From an uncultured Oscillospiraceae bacterium (GTDB lineage Bacteria; Bacillota; Clostridia; Oscillospirales; Oscillospiraceae): a stretch of DNA of 58,015 bases. The translations under genes and the position numbers were made by a program. The stretch is taken from contig CAKTPV010000013.1 of assembly GCA_934591815.1 (NCBI GenBank), forward strand, positions 1-58,015, given 5' to 3'. The notes beneath the pieces were generated by a model. The model was not told where the DNA came from. It worked only from the letters and a program-made list of their open reading frames with translations, and did not search any database. Positions 48,864 to 56,708 of the stretch are shown here, one piece after another (positions within the stretch are counted from its first letter, which is position 1; each line of letters opens with the position of its first letter).

Positions 48864-49591
48864 GCTATTCCCTCGCTCGTACAATATTGGCAGTAGGCCA
48901 CCGCGATAACGGCGGCGATCTTCACTTGATAGGATGGCTGCTGCAAAAGCGCCGTCTCCTCCGAATTGGACAGGAACCCGCACTCCACCAGAATGGCCGG
49001 GCAGGTAGTGTGGGACATGAGGTACACCCCGTCGCCGATGGGCTTGGCGGCCTTGTCCCGACCCTCGTTCACGCCGCTGTTCAGCGCCTGCTGTACCGTC
49101 TGCGCCAGCTCCTGGGCGGGCTTCACGTTGTTGTAGAACACCTGTGCTCCCCGAACGCCGGGGTGTCCGGGCAGGCTGTTCTGGTGGATGCTGATGAGCA
49201 GGCCGTTGGGCGTCCCGTTGGCCAGCGCCGTGCGGTTTTTCAGGTCGGAGACCTTCTTCTCCCGCAGGGTTGAGGCGGAGTCGTCGTAAACGGCGTCATC
49301 GCCGGTGCGGGTCATCACCGCCGGATGCCCCAGAAAACGGAGGATCTCATAGAGCCGCCGCGTGATCTGGAGGTTGATGCCGCTCTCCGCTACGCCGCCG
49401 CTGGACACGGCGCCGCCGTCCTCCCCGCCGTGTCCCGCATCCAGCACCAGCATGGTCTGGGGTCTCGGCGGTGCGGCAGGCGCGGCGGCAGGCACCTGCG
49501 GCGCTGGGCGGGGCGCTGCCGCCGCCAGCAGAATGAGGGCAGCCGCCAGCGCACCGGCGTATATCGCTTTTTTCGGAATGAACAGCACCAT
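48860..49591 (-). CDS. cwlD: N-acetylmuramoyl-L-alanine amidase CwlD-like
   Basis: 243 residues from the ATG at 49591 (GAGGAGGGGAGACCC upstream). N-terminal membrane anchor/signal, Ala/Pro-rich linker, then an Amidase_3 domain with zinc ligands in 'VLDAGHGGEDGGAV', 'SGINLQI', 'LISIHQNS' and 'ILVECGFLSNSEE'. CwlD makes muramic-delta-lactam precursors in spore cortex. Sporulation use is inferred from family; the gene is in front of radA, as in several clostridia. Confidence 0.88.
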   Translation of the reverse strand: MVLFIPKKAIYAGALAAALILLAAAAPRPAPQVPAAAPAAPPRPQTMLVLDAGHGGEDGGAVSSGGVAESGINLQITRRLYEILRFLGHPAVMTRTGDDAVYDDSASTLREKKVSDLKNRTALANGTPNGLLISIHQNSLPGHPGVRGAQVFYNNVKPAQELAQTVQQALNSGVNEGRDKAAKPIGDGVYLMSHTTCPAILVECGFLSNSEETALLQQPSYQVKIAAVIAVAYCQYCTSEGIA

Positions 49592-49659
49592 GGGTCTCCC
49601 CTCCTCGGGAAAGCCTATGACGGCGGGCGGTGTTTTATGTATCATAGCACAGCGGGCGA

Positions 49660-49902
49660 GAAAAAGAAATGCTTTTCCTTAGACTCCAGCCGCTTACGAA
49701 CGCAGACACCGTATTCTCCTTGCAACAGACTCCGCCTTATGGTATGCTTGTTTTGCTCTCCTGTGTGGCTGAAATGCCCAGAGGGGCAAGGGGCGCGTCT
49801 ACTTGCTGACGACCATTCCCCGCGCCCTGCACAGGGGAGTTTTTCTGCGCCCTGCATTTGGGTCTTGCTTTCTGTGCCGCGGCCTACGTTGATACACATA
49901 TG
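49660..49902. other. Intergenic between cwlD and the second mobile element
   Basis: No gene seen. The stretch probably includes the cwlD promoter (a TATGAT -10-like site about 50 bp before cwlD; weak -35) and the left boundary of the mobile element, which could not be fixed. Confidence 0.35.
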
Positions 49903-49935
49903 CAAGCCCCCTCCGGCTGTGCCGGAGGGGGCTTG
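49903..49935 (-). terminator. Terminator at the left edge of the mobile element
   Basis: CAAGCCCCCTCCGGC ... GCCGGAGGGGGCTTG stem (15 bp). The following bases are not T-rich on either strand, so efficiency is uncertain. Confidence 0.6.
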
Positions 49936-49942
49936 TGTTCCG

Positions 49943-50062
49943 TCAACTGTCGAAGGACGGGTTGATAAAATAGATATTCTTCTCGCTCATGCGATCCTTC
50001 GCAAGGCGCAGTCCCTCGCCGAAGCGTACAAGATGGAAATAACAAGCCTTCAAATGCGCCAT
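49943..50062 (-). CDS. Possible 39-residue protein overlapping the recombinase stop
   Basis: ATG at 50062 inside the last codons of the recombinase, in another frame, reading MAHLKACYFHLVRFGEGL and ending ...EKNIYFINPSFDS. It ends 8 nt before a hairpin terminator. The composition looks protein-like and it would be coupled to recombinase translation, but no family is recognised. It may also be the 3' remnant of another gene. Confidence 0.35.
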   Translation of the reverse strand: MAHLKACYFHLVRFGEGLRLAKDRMSEKNIYFINPSFDS

Positions 50063-51543
50063 TCGATTTTGATGGAATCGCTGGTCGCATAGATGACACG
50101 GATGAGCTGATCTACCGTCTGTCGCTTATCGTCAAAGCTCAGTTCATCCCACATGGTCAGATGATTGCTGATCTCCGTGTAGTCTGCATCCTTGTGCAGC
50201 TTCAGTTCAGAAATGCGTTTCATCAGCTCTTGCTTTTTCCCATCCAGTTCTTTGACGCGCCCACTGATGTAGCGAAACAGGGTATCGTCCGCAGCCGACA
50301 GGCGATCCATCAGCGAGCCAATCTCAGTCTCAACTTGCGTAAGTTGAACATTCAACGCCGTTAGCTCGGGGTTAATGTAATTTCCTTTACACCTTCTGAG
50401 CGTTTTGAACTGAGCCATCTTTTTGCGCATTTCATTGTAGATGATTTGTTCAAACTCGTCGGTATAAATCGTTCCGGGACCCTCGCAGGCTTTGGAGTTC
50501 ATTTTGTTCGAACAGAGGAGGTAGCGGGAGCGTGTGGTCGAGTAGTGCTTATCCACCAAAGCGTACCCGCAGATGCCGCATTTGATCTTTCCCGCCAGCC
50601 ATGTGTTCTTGGCTTTCTGATATGGCTTGATCTGCTGCGCTTCCAGACACTTTGCACGGCATTTCAGCCATAGGTCGGAGGGAATGATGCCCTCGTGTGG
50701 AGCCAGCACCAAATGGTTGCCTTCTAAATTCATTTGCTTGCGTCCTACGGAGTCCTGTCCCTTGTAGTAGTAGCATCCGTTCGTACCGATAAAATCACTC
50801 GGATCGTTTGCCATGATCGCGCCTTGGTCACGATAGAACTCATAGACGGATAGATCCGCGCGGACATAGATGGGATTCCTGAGAACATCCGCAAGTCGTG
50901 TGCGTCCCCACGGTTTTCCGTTTTTGAGAATGCCGTGGGCTTGAAAGTAGCGGATAATGTCACCGTAGGAGCATTCTGGCTTGGAGTAGAGCTCATAGAT
51001 CAACCGCACCTGTTCCGCTTCCTCCGCGTTGATCTCATACATAGAGGTCTTAATACCCTCGATGGTCGTTGGGATTAGTCGAAAACCGTATGGAACTCTG
51101 CCGCCCATATAGAAGCTTTTTTGACTGCGGGAGTAGTAGGCATCCGCCACGCGCTTTTGAATGGTTTCCCGTTCCAACTGTGCGAATACAATGCAGATGT
51201 TGAGCATGGCGCGTCCCATGGGCGAGGAAGTGTCGAACTTTTCTGTCGTGGATACGAACTCGACCCTGTGCTTTCCGAATTTCTCCATCATATTAGAGAA
51301 GTCGAGGATAGAACGGCTGATGCGGTCCAGCTTGTAAACAACGACCTTACCGATCACTCCGTTTTCGATGTCGTTCATCATTTCCGCAAAGGCGGGACGG
51401 TCTGTATTTTTACCGCTGTAACCCCTGTCGGTATAAACCTTGTACTGTTCACCTCTCATTTCGTACTGGCAGAACTCGATCTGGCTTTCAATAGAAATGC
51501 TATCGGCTCTGTCAACGGATTGTCTTGCGTATATTGCGTTCAT
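50050..51543 (-). CDS. Large serine recombinase (site-specific integrase)
   Basis: 497 residues. N-terminal resolvase domain with catalytic Ser9 (YARQSVDR), 'YSGKNTDRPAF', 'VVYKLDRISRS', 'MGRAMLNICIVFAQLERETI'. A recombinase domain follows (~165-265), then a zinc ribbon (CGICG ... CSNKMNSKAC), then a coiled coil and a C-terminal tail. These enzymes integrate and excise mobile elements without DNA homology. It lies at the host-facing end of the element, next to cwlD. Confidence 0.95.
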   Translation of the reverse strand: MNAIYARQSVDRADSISIESQIEFCQYEMRGEQYKVYTDRGYSGKNTDRPAFAEMMNDIENGVIGKVVVYKLDRISRSILDFSNMMEKFGKHRVEFVSTTEKFDTSSPMGRAMLNICIVFAQLERETIQKRVADAYYSRSQKSFYMGGRVPYGFRLIPTTIEGIKTSMYEINAEEAEQVRLIYELYSKPECSYGDIIRYFQAHGILKNGKPWGRTRLADVLRNPIYVRADLSVYEFYRDQGAIMANDPSDFIGTNGCYYYKGQDSVGRKQMNLEGNHLVLAPHEGIIPSDLWLKCRAKCLEAQQIKPYQKAKNTWLAGKIKCGICGYALVDKHYSTTRSRYLLCSNKMNSKACEGPGTIYTDEFEQIIYNEMRKKMAQFKTLRRCKGNYINPELTALNVQLTQVETEIGSLMDRLSAADDTLFRYISGRVKELDGKKQELMKRISELKLHKDADYTEISNHLTMWDELSFDDKRQTVDQLIRVIYATSDSIKIEWRI

Positions 51544-51586
51544 TTTATAGCTCCTTTCTCACAGAAAAGAGCTGCTGACAGGTACA

Positions 51587-51736
51587 TCATACCGCAGCAG
51601 CTCCTAAATAGCTATCATTTTCATTGTGTTTTTCATACTTTATAAAGACCTCGAAAAGACCTTCCTCGATACATCGCCGCTGTTCCATGCACTCCTCGGC
51701 GGTAAGCTGTGGGGTAAGGTTTTCAATTCTGATCAT
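51587..51736 (-). CDS. Small ORF upstream of the recombinase
   Basis: 49 codons from an ATG at 51736 (MIRIENLTPQLTAEECMEQR...), ending 43 nt before the recombinase start. The frame is open upstream to 51823, and the best ribosome binding site (GGGAGGTGATAG) lies at about 51800, which would imply a longer form with a non-ATG start. Charged, helical, probably a small regulatory protein of the element. No family recognised. Confidence 0.45.
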   Translation of the reverse strand: MIRIENLTPQLTAEECMEQRRCIEEGLFEVFIKYEKHNENDSYLGAAAV

Positions 51737-51852
51737 ATTTTTTCTGCCGGAAATAATGTGCGCGTCACTATCGTAAGTGAAAGGGCGGACAATAATAACT
51801 ATCACCTCCCGCGGTGCTATCATTTTATTTGCGAGAACCTTGTCCTATGCAG

Positions 51853-51886
51853 AAAGGGAGAGTCGAAATCCTTCAACTCTCCCTTT
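51853..51886 (-). terminator. Hairpin after the relaxase gene
   Basis: AAAGGGAGAGT ... ACTCTCCCTTT, an 11-bp stem with the TTT on the minus strand. Confidence 0.65.
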
Positions 51887-51889
51887 GCG

Positions 51890-53215
51890 TCACATGGTCT
51901 GCTGCCAGTCATAGCTCACCTCGTCCTCGTGGTCATCCGCCTTGTGACCGAGGGCGATTTTCTTTTCCCGTTCTTTTTGCAATACCTTTCTGTCGGTGTG
52001 GTGCTGTACGGGCATCACAGGGGCAGCAGACTGGAGCTGCTTCAGGCGGTGCCCAAGCCCCACCAGAGCAACAGCAGTGCTGCCGCCGCCATCAGCAGAG
52101 AGATCAATGCCGGAATACTGACGTGTGGCAGATGCAGTCTGGGACGTCTGATTCTGCGCAGAGAAAAAGAATTCTCTTTCGGCTTCCCAGCCCGTTCGGT
52201 CATCTGCTCCAGATGCCGCACCATCTTCAGCAGATCGTCCAGCTGTGTCCGTGTGGGAAGCTGCGACATCTGCCTGCTGACGCTCTCCAACAGATCCGTC
52301 TGCCGATCTGCATGGTACCACAGTGCATCCATGTATTTCATCATTCGCTCCCAGTCCGCTTTTGTGGGACACGCTTCGTGAGGTGGTGCCTGCATCGGCA
52401 GCGCTGTCTGCTGGTGGTTGCGCTGCTTGAGTTCTTGCAGAGACAATCTCTGCCCGTATTCTGAATTCATGCTCCATGACCTCCTTGCAGTACTTTTCTT
52501 CATGTAATTTGTTGTCGCGGCATTTCATGCCGCCCGGCGTGGTGTAGGTGATGTACTTGCGCCCACTTTCCCAGCGCACTGCGTAGCCCTCGGACTCCAT
52601 CAGAGAAACGAAGGCGTCCTTGTCGGCGGCGTATTTCATGCACTCGTCGATGGTGTTCATGAGCCGCAGCTTCCAGCTTTGACCTTTCAGCGCTGTGTGA
52701 TACTCCGCGCCGCTCATGCCGCGGGCCTGCTGCGTTAGCGCATCAAAGACCGGCAGGCCCATCTCCTGACAGATTGCGTCGTTGAGCCGCATTAGTTCCT
52801 GGATCTGCTCTTTCGCCATGTGCAGCTTTTTGCCGGTCTCAAAGTTGACAGAGTTGATGACGCAGTGGGAGTGGATGTGCTCCCGGTCTACATGGGTGCA
52901 GATCAGCACCTCGCAGCCGTCGAAGTATTCCGCCAGCCACCGTGCGGCTTCGTGAGCCTGCCGTGGATCGACTGACATGCCTTTTGGAAAGCTCTGCACC
53001 ATGTGGTAGAACATCACGCCGCCGTCCTTGTGGTAGAGTAGCTTCGTGTTCAGAAAATCGTCGTAGACGCTCTGCGGCTGGCAGTTGATGCCGCTGACGA
53101 GCGGCTCGGCCTCCCATGCGGTTTTCTTCTCCTGCATGACATAGCACATTACGCCGCGCATGGCGGCGCGGGACTGTGTGCCCCGCTTGTAGTTCACGAA
53201 ATGTACGATGGCCAT
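51890..53215 (-). CDS. Relaxase/mobilization nuclease (MobA/VirD2 type)
   Basis: 441 residues. N-terminal relaxase domain (~1-250): 'MFYHMVQSFPKG', 'EVLICTHVDREHIHSHCVINSVNFETGKKLH'-type HxH motif region (H-D-R-E-H-I-H-S-H). The rest (~255-420) is Ser/Ala/Asp-rich and ends in a conserved-looking 'KIALGHKADDHEDE' tail. It nicks oriT and stays on the 5' end during mobilization. Overlaps mobC by 22 nt. The C-terminal third is also open in another frame (nested ORF at 52042-52470). Confidence 0.9.
   Translation of the reverse strand: MAIVHFVNYKRGTQSRAAMRGVMCYVMQEKKTAWEAEPLVSGINCQPQSVYDDFLNTKLLYHKDGGVMFYHMVQSFPKGMSVDPRQAHEAARWLAEYFDGCEVLICTHVDREHIHSHCVINSVNFETGKKLHMAKEQIQELMRLNDAICQEMGLPVFDALTQQARGMSGAEYHTALKGQSWKLRLMNTIDECMKYAADKDAFVSLMESEGYAVRWESGRKYITYTTPGGMKCRDNKLHEEKYCKEVMEHEFRIRAEIVSARTQAAQPPADSAADAGTTSRSVSHKSGLGANDEIHGCTVVPCRSADGSVGERQQADVAASHTDTAGRSAEDGAASGADDRTGWEAEREFFFSAQNQTSQTASATRQYSGIDLSADGGGSTAVALVGLGHRLKQLQSAAPVMPVQHHTDRKVLQKEREKKIALGHKADDHEDEVSYDWQQTM
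52042..52470 (-). CDS. Nested ORF within the relaxase gene: coiled-coil/membrane protein
   Basis: 142 codons in a different frame of the same strand, wholly inside the relaxase gene. The ATG at 52470 is preceded by AAGGAGGT (52479-52486) at 8-nt spacing, stronger than most sites in this window. The product (MNSEYGQRLSLQELKQR...) has a polar N-terminus, a 'WERMMKYMDALWYHADRQTDLLESVSRQMSQL' helical stretch (two pieces) and a C-terminal membrane helix (~118-138) after a basic patch (RRIRRPR). It looks like a real small membrane protein of the relaxosome region. Function unknown. Confidence 0.7.
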   Translation of the reverse strand: MNSEYGQRLSLQELKQRNHQQTALPMQAPPHEACPTKADWERMMKYMDALWYHADRQTDLLESVSRQMSQLPTRTQLDDLLKMVRHLEQMTERAGKPKENSFSLRRIRRPRLHLPHVSIPALISLLMAAAALLLLWWGLGTA

Positions 53216-53526
53216 ACGGCTCGCCGCCCTTCCATGACTGACCGCAGAGCGGCGCTGACCTCGGACAGCTCCTGCGCGGCCTTGTCGAGACCGATGACCT
53301 GCACCTTGCCCATGTTGGCAAGAACGGTGAGGCGGTTGATGTTGCTGCCGATGCCCTTGAGCTGGCGGAGCAGCTCCTTTTGTTCGTCGATGACCACGAT
53401 CCGCTTGCCGAGACAGCAGGCGGTGACATAGTCGCTCATGGACATGTGGGCCTTCGCCGCCAGCGCCCTGATCTTCTCACGGTCAGCGGATGCCATGCGC
53501 GTGCTGAATTTGATATCTTTTTTCAT
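53194..53526 (-). CDS. mobC: MobC-like relaxosome accessory protein
   Basis: 110 residues from the ATG at 53526. N-terminal ribbon-helix-helix ('KFSTRMASADREKIRALAAKAHMSMSDYV' in parts) and a C-terminal MobC region ('LLRQLKGIGSNINRLTVLAN'). Such proteins help the relaxase open oriT. Overlaps the relaxase start by 22 nt. Confidence 0.88.
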   Translation of the reverse strand: MKKDIKFSTRMASADREKIRALAAKAHMSMSDYVTACCLGKRIVVIDEQKELLRQLKGIGSNINRLTVLANMGKVQVIGLDKAAQELSEVSAALRSVMEGRRAVWPSYIS

Positions 53527-53539
53527 GCTTTTCTCCAAT

Positions 53540-53800
53540 CGTAGCTAAAAGTGGGTCCGGGCTTCCGCCCGGAATTTGGGTGCAGGGCTTTGCCTCGCCC
53601 GGTGCATTTGGCAGGGCAGCGGCTTCGCCGCAGACCAGACAAATGCGATGCTGGCCGTCGTCCGAGCGGACGACGAATCCCTCGTCCCGCCGCAAGCGGC
53701 AGGACTCGCTCTCTCCGCTGCTCGTCCTCTTCCCACCGAAACCGCTTCGCTGGGTTTCGGCGGGAGCCCTGTTGGGGGAGGTGATAAGAACTCCCGTGTT
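53540..53800. other. Hairpin-rich region upstream of mobC, candidate oriT
   Basis: Five or more short GC-rich hairpins with TTCG/AAGC-like loops: GGGC-TTCC-GCCC, GCGGC-TTC-GCCGC, CGTCCG/CGGACG, GCCGC-AA-GCGGC, CCGAAAC ... GTTTCGG. It sits directly upstream of mobC, the usual place of oriT in Mob modules. The nick site cannot be named. Confidence 0.4.
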
Positions 53801-53820
53801 ATATTTTTTACATTTCTGTG

Positions 53821-53844
53821 TGGGGGGTATCACTTACCCTCCGG
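53821..53844 (-). repeat. Dispersed element-associated repeat, copy 3 (core)
   Basis: Plus strand TGGGGGGTATCACTTACCCT then CCGG, the reverse complement of the core found at 3824-3845 and 4087-4110 with small changes. Confidence 0.5.
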
Positions 53845-53977
53845 TTGCTGTGGCTGTGTCGGAACAACCCGGCGCGGGGTTTATTTCAGCAGAAAAAACG
53901 GCTTTCTCAGAGTGGGTGCTCTGCGCCGACGGACACGCTGTTCCCTCCTGCACACAGCGCTTTTTCGGCGTTCCTGC

Positions 53978-54064
53978 ATGGGGGTGGTATCACTACCCTC
54001 GGCGTGCGCTTCATGCTGTCGAAACGCTGGACGCCCGCAGGTCACGGTGGCTTATTTGCCGTTT
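53978..54064 (-). repeat. Dispersed element-associated repeat, copy 4 (long form)
   Basis: The core GGGGTGGTATCACTACCCTC (53981-54000) and its flank up to 54064 align with the reverse complement of 3762-3843. The surrounding 53845-54155 is otherwise non-coding as far as can be judged. Confidence 0.6.
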
Positions 54065-54155
54065 TTATGCCGCCACAGTGCTCGCCCTGTGTGGGCAGAA
54101 TATCCCCACGGCGGGGTACAACGCCACCCCAGCCCCGAACCGCGCACACAGCGGC

Positions 54156-55229
54156 TCACAGGGCGAAACACGGGGCGTTTTCACAGCCTGAGACATCGGC
54201 AGGGTCGATAGGGTCAACAGCTTGGGTACCCTGTGCATCGTCACTTTCGGCACGGCGCAGTTCGATAAGCCGCTTTCCGTTGCTGCGGCGCACCACGGCG
54301 GAAATACCGATTTTGCTTAGTGCGGCAACGCTTTGCAGGATCAGACGGGATACCTTTTTCGGCGTGATGCTCTCGCTGCCCGCAGGGTCGATCTGCGCGG
54401 ACAGCTCCGTGGGAGTGCTGATAAATTCCGTGCGGTCACGCATCAGTTCAGAGAGAAGAATCACGATCCGGCCGCCCAGAAGTTCCGGCTGCGTCCGGCT
54501 GTCCGACACCAGCTCCCACACATTTTCCGCGTTGCGTTCCAGCGTCAGCTCACGATATTCAATGTCACGCCCGATGCAGGAGAGCGTCGCTTTGCCGCTG
54601 CCGCGCTTGTCCTCCACCAGCGTGAAGCTGGAATCCACCGCGCCGCTGATGGCCGTTGTGCCGGAGATGCGGCTGAACACATCGTCGGCAAGCTCCTTCC
54701 GCAGATGGTGGATCAGCAGGATGGCGATGCCGTGGGCATCCGCAATACGCTTCAGCGCGGAGAGGTCACGGTAGTCATTTGCGTAGGTGTTATCATAACC
54801 GGCGCCGCGGATCATTTGCAGCGTATCGATGATAACCAGCACCGTGTCGGGGTGCTCAACGAGGAATGAGCAGAGCTGTTCCTCCAGACCCTTGCCGAGA
54901 GTGTCACTGTTGGTGGTGAAGTGGACGCTGGCGGGGGCGTCCTCCGTGATCTCGAACAGGCGGTTCTGGATGCGGAGGGTGGAGTCCTCCAAGCAGAGGT
55001 AGAGCGTAGTGCCCTGCTTCACGCCCATGCCCCAGACAGTTTCGCCCTTCGCCACCGTGACGGCCAGCCACAGCGCCAGCCATGATTTTCCCACCTTGGG
55101 TGAGCCAGCAAGGATGTGCAGGCCCTGAGAGAACAGCGTGTCCACCACGAAGTTCAGCGGCGTGAGCGGCTGACTCATTAACGTTTCTCCGTCGATGGTC
55201 AGCAATCGGTTTTCTTTTTTCAATTTCAT
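54156..55229 (-). CDS. RepA-like AAA ATPase (AAA_25)
   Basis: 357 residues from the ATG at 55229 (AAGGAGGA at 55232-55239). RecA/DnaB-like ATPase: Walker A 'ILAGSPKVGKSWLALWLA', 'LYLCLEDSTLRIQNRL', Walker B 'VLVIIDTLQMI', 'AHGIAILLIHHLRKE'. This matches hexameric RepA helicase-like proteins of mobile elements, used in element replication. The C-terminal ~60 residues look like a winged-helix. Two hairpins in its leader suggest attenuation. Confidence 0.85.
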   Translation of the reverse strand: MKLKKENRLLTIDGETLMSQPLTPLNFVVDTLFSQGLHILAGSPKVGKSWLALWLAVTVAKGETVWGMGVKQGTTLYLCLEDSTLRIQNRLFEITEDAPASVHFTTNSDTLGKGLEEQLCSFLVEHPDTVLVIIDTLQMIRGAGYDNTYANDYRDLSALKRIADAHGIAILLIHHLRKELADDVFSRISGTTAISGAVDSSFTLVEDKRGSGKATLSCIGRDIEYRELTLERNAENVWELVSDSRTQPELLGGRIVILLSELMRDRTEFISTPTELSAQIDPAGSESITPKKVSRLILQSVAALSKIGISAVVRRSNGKRLIELRRAESDDAQGTQAVDPIDPADVSGCENAPCFAL

Positions 55230-55247
55230 TTCCTCCTTAAAAATATT

Positions 55248-55325
55248 GCTCCCATCGGAACGATGAGAGCGAAAAAAGCAGAGGGGCGTTACCACGGGAC
55301 GGCGCGTGGTTTTTTCCCTCTGCTT
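55248..55325 (-). terminator. Tandem hairpins in the leader of the RepA-like gene
   Basis: First (minus-strand order): GCAGAGGG/CCCTCTGC with inner ACCACG/CGTGGT (about 55278-55324), followed by TTTTTTCGC. Second: GCTCTCATCG-TTC-CGATGGGAGC (55248-55270), followed by AATATTTTTAAGGAGG, which is the ribosome binding site. Both resemble intrinsic terminators. Confidence 0.65.
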
Positions 55326-55352
55326 GTATTGTGGAGGAATTTATGCTATGCT
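55324..55352 (+). promoter_or_regulatory. Promoter of the DUF6076-like/sigma-like operon
   Basis: TTGTAT (55324-55329), 17-bp spacer, TATGCT (55347-55352), about 60 bp upstream of the DUF6076-like ATG. Confidence 0.5.
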
Positions 55353-55412
55353 GAGAAAAAGAGCGGACAAATTAAAAATCAAGTAGGACAATTTTCACGA
55401 GGGAGGATACAC

Positions 55413-56708
55413 ATGGGAGGCAGCATCATTTTCTACACCTATGGCAGTACGCTGGAGCTATACGGTCAGCAGTTCACTGCCGGTATGCTGACCGCCGATC
55501 TGCTGAATCTGTCGCCGGACGAATATCGACCCATGAGCAAACGCATGAAGCAGGTCACCAGCCTTGCGGAAGAATATGAGCAGAGCGGGAGCATAGAGCT
55601 TTGGTGGAAGCTGAATGAGGAGCTGGCGGCGCTATGCGGAGTGCTGCGCCGCTACGCTGTGTTCCGCCTGCTGCTGGACGAGAGCGAGGACGCTTTCTTC
55701 TCTGTCATACGGGAGGTCACGGGGCAGTTCGATTTGTTTCCGAAAGAAGAGCATGAGCCGTCAGAAGAGATACAACGGAAACGACTTGAGCGCGTGGCGA
55801 ATGAAATCTCCGCGCGCAGTGAAATGGTCAAGGATGTTCCGCTTGACCTGTTCCATCCGAGCGAAGCAGCTTTAGAAAAAGGCGATGCCTTTTATTACGA
55901 AATGCTTCGTGCCATCGGTCCTACCAAGGACGCATGGCGTGATTACAAAAAGTACATCCGCCGTTATGAAACATATCTTCACGACATTCGCGCTTTCAAC
56001 GGTACTATCCGGAATTTCATCAGCCTTAGTCTGTCCAAGCTGAAGCATAACAGCCCAGAGGGCTATGCCGCAGCACTCTACGGCTTCTACAATGATGAAC
56101 GCATTGCGGAAAAGCTCATCGTCAATCCCATCCGCAACAACGGCGACTGCTATACGACCCACGATGCCTACGAGCTTTCCTATGTGCCGCGGCCGCTGCC
56201 GGACGGCTCTGTCGCTATCTGTCAGGAGCATGTGACCGACAGCTTGCAGGCACTGATGAAAGCGGATTATATGCTGGCGCTGAACAGTGGGCACAACATC
56301 CGCCGCTGCATCATCTGCGGACGGTATTTTCTGCTCAAGAGCGGTGTCCATGCTTTGTACTGCGAAGGGGCGTGTCCCCACGCGCCCGGCTACACCTGCC
56401 GGCAGTTCGGCACGGTGGAGGTGCAGAAGGAGCTGGCGAAGGACATTCCCAAGGTCAAAGTCAAGGTGACCGCCTTTGCCCGCATCACAAAGGATATGCA
56501 GCGGGGCGCGATCTCACAGGAGGACACAAGAAAAGCCAAGGACTATGTGCGGGATCTGCTCTATGACGCTCTACGTGACGCGAATATCTCCGTAGAGGCT
56601 TTCGAGCAGCGTATTTCCTCTGAGCGCGTTTACCAGCACTGCGGGATCACCAGAACGGCCAATCCGAGGGGCCGTCCGCCGAAGGAAAAGGCGGGTGAGC
56701 AATCATGA
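55413..56708 (+). CDS. DUF6076-like protein with Cys-rich zinc-ribbon region
   Basis: 431 residues from MGGSIIFYTYGSTLELYG (GGGAGGATACAC before the ATG). Largely alpha-helical. Near the C-terminus 'RRCIICGRYFLLKSGVHALYCEGACP' and '...CRQFG' have the Cys spacing of a CGNR/zinc-ribbon type module, followed by 'NPRGRPPKEK', an AT-hook-like tail. It probably binds nucleic acid. It overlaps the next gene by 4 nt. Its role in the element is unknown. Confidence 0.65.
   Translation: MGGSIIFYTYGSTLELYGQQFTAGMLTADLLNLSPDEYRPMSKRMKQVTSLAEEYEQSGSIELWWKLNEELAALCGVLRRYAVFRLLLDESEDAFFSVIREVTGQFDLFPKEEHEPSEEIQRKRLERVANEISARSEMVKDVPLDLFHPSEAALEKGDAFYYEMLRAIGPTKDAWRDYKKYIRRYETYLHDIRAFNGTIRNFISLSLSKLKHNSPEGYAAALYGFYNDERIAEKLIVNPIRNNGDCYTTHDAYELSYVPRPLPDGSVAICQEHVTDSLQALMKADYMLALNSGHNIRRCIICGRYFLLKSGVHALYCEGACPHAPGYTCRQFGTVEVQKELAKDIPKVKVKVTAFARITKDMQRGAISQEDTRKAKDYVRDLLYDALRDANISVEAFEQRISSERVYQHCGITRTANPRGRPPKEKAGEQS

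Noticed and set aside
53576..54211. Open frames of up to 211 codons across the Mob-upstream region
   Set aside because: They run through hairpins and repeats, lack ribosome binding sites, and have atypical Cys/Arg/Pro-rich translations.
55248..55325. T-box riboswitch (the segment GAGGGGCGTTACCACG looks like a T-box antiterminator)
   Set aside because: The tRNA-acceptor pairing TGGN is missing, there is no stem I or specifier loop, and the downstream gene is not an amino-acid gene.
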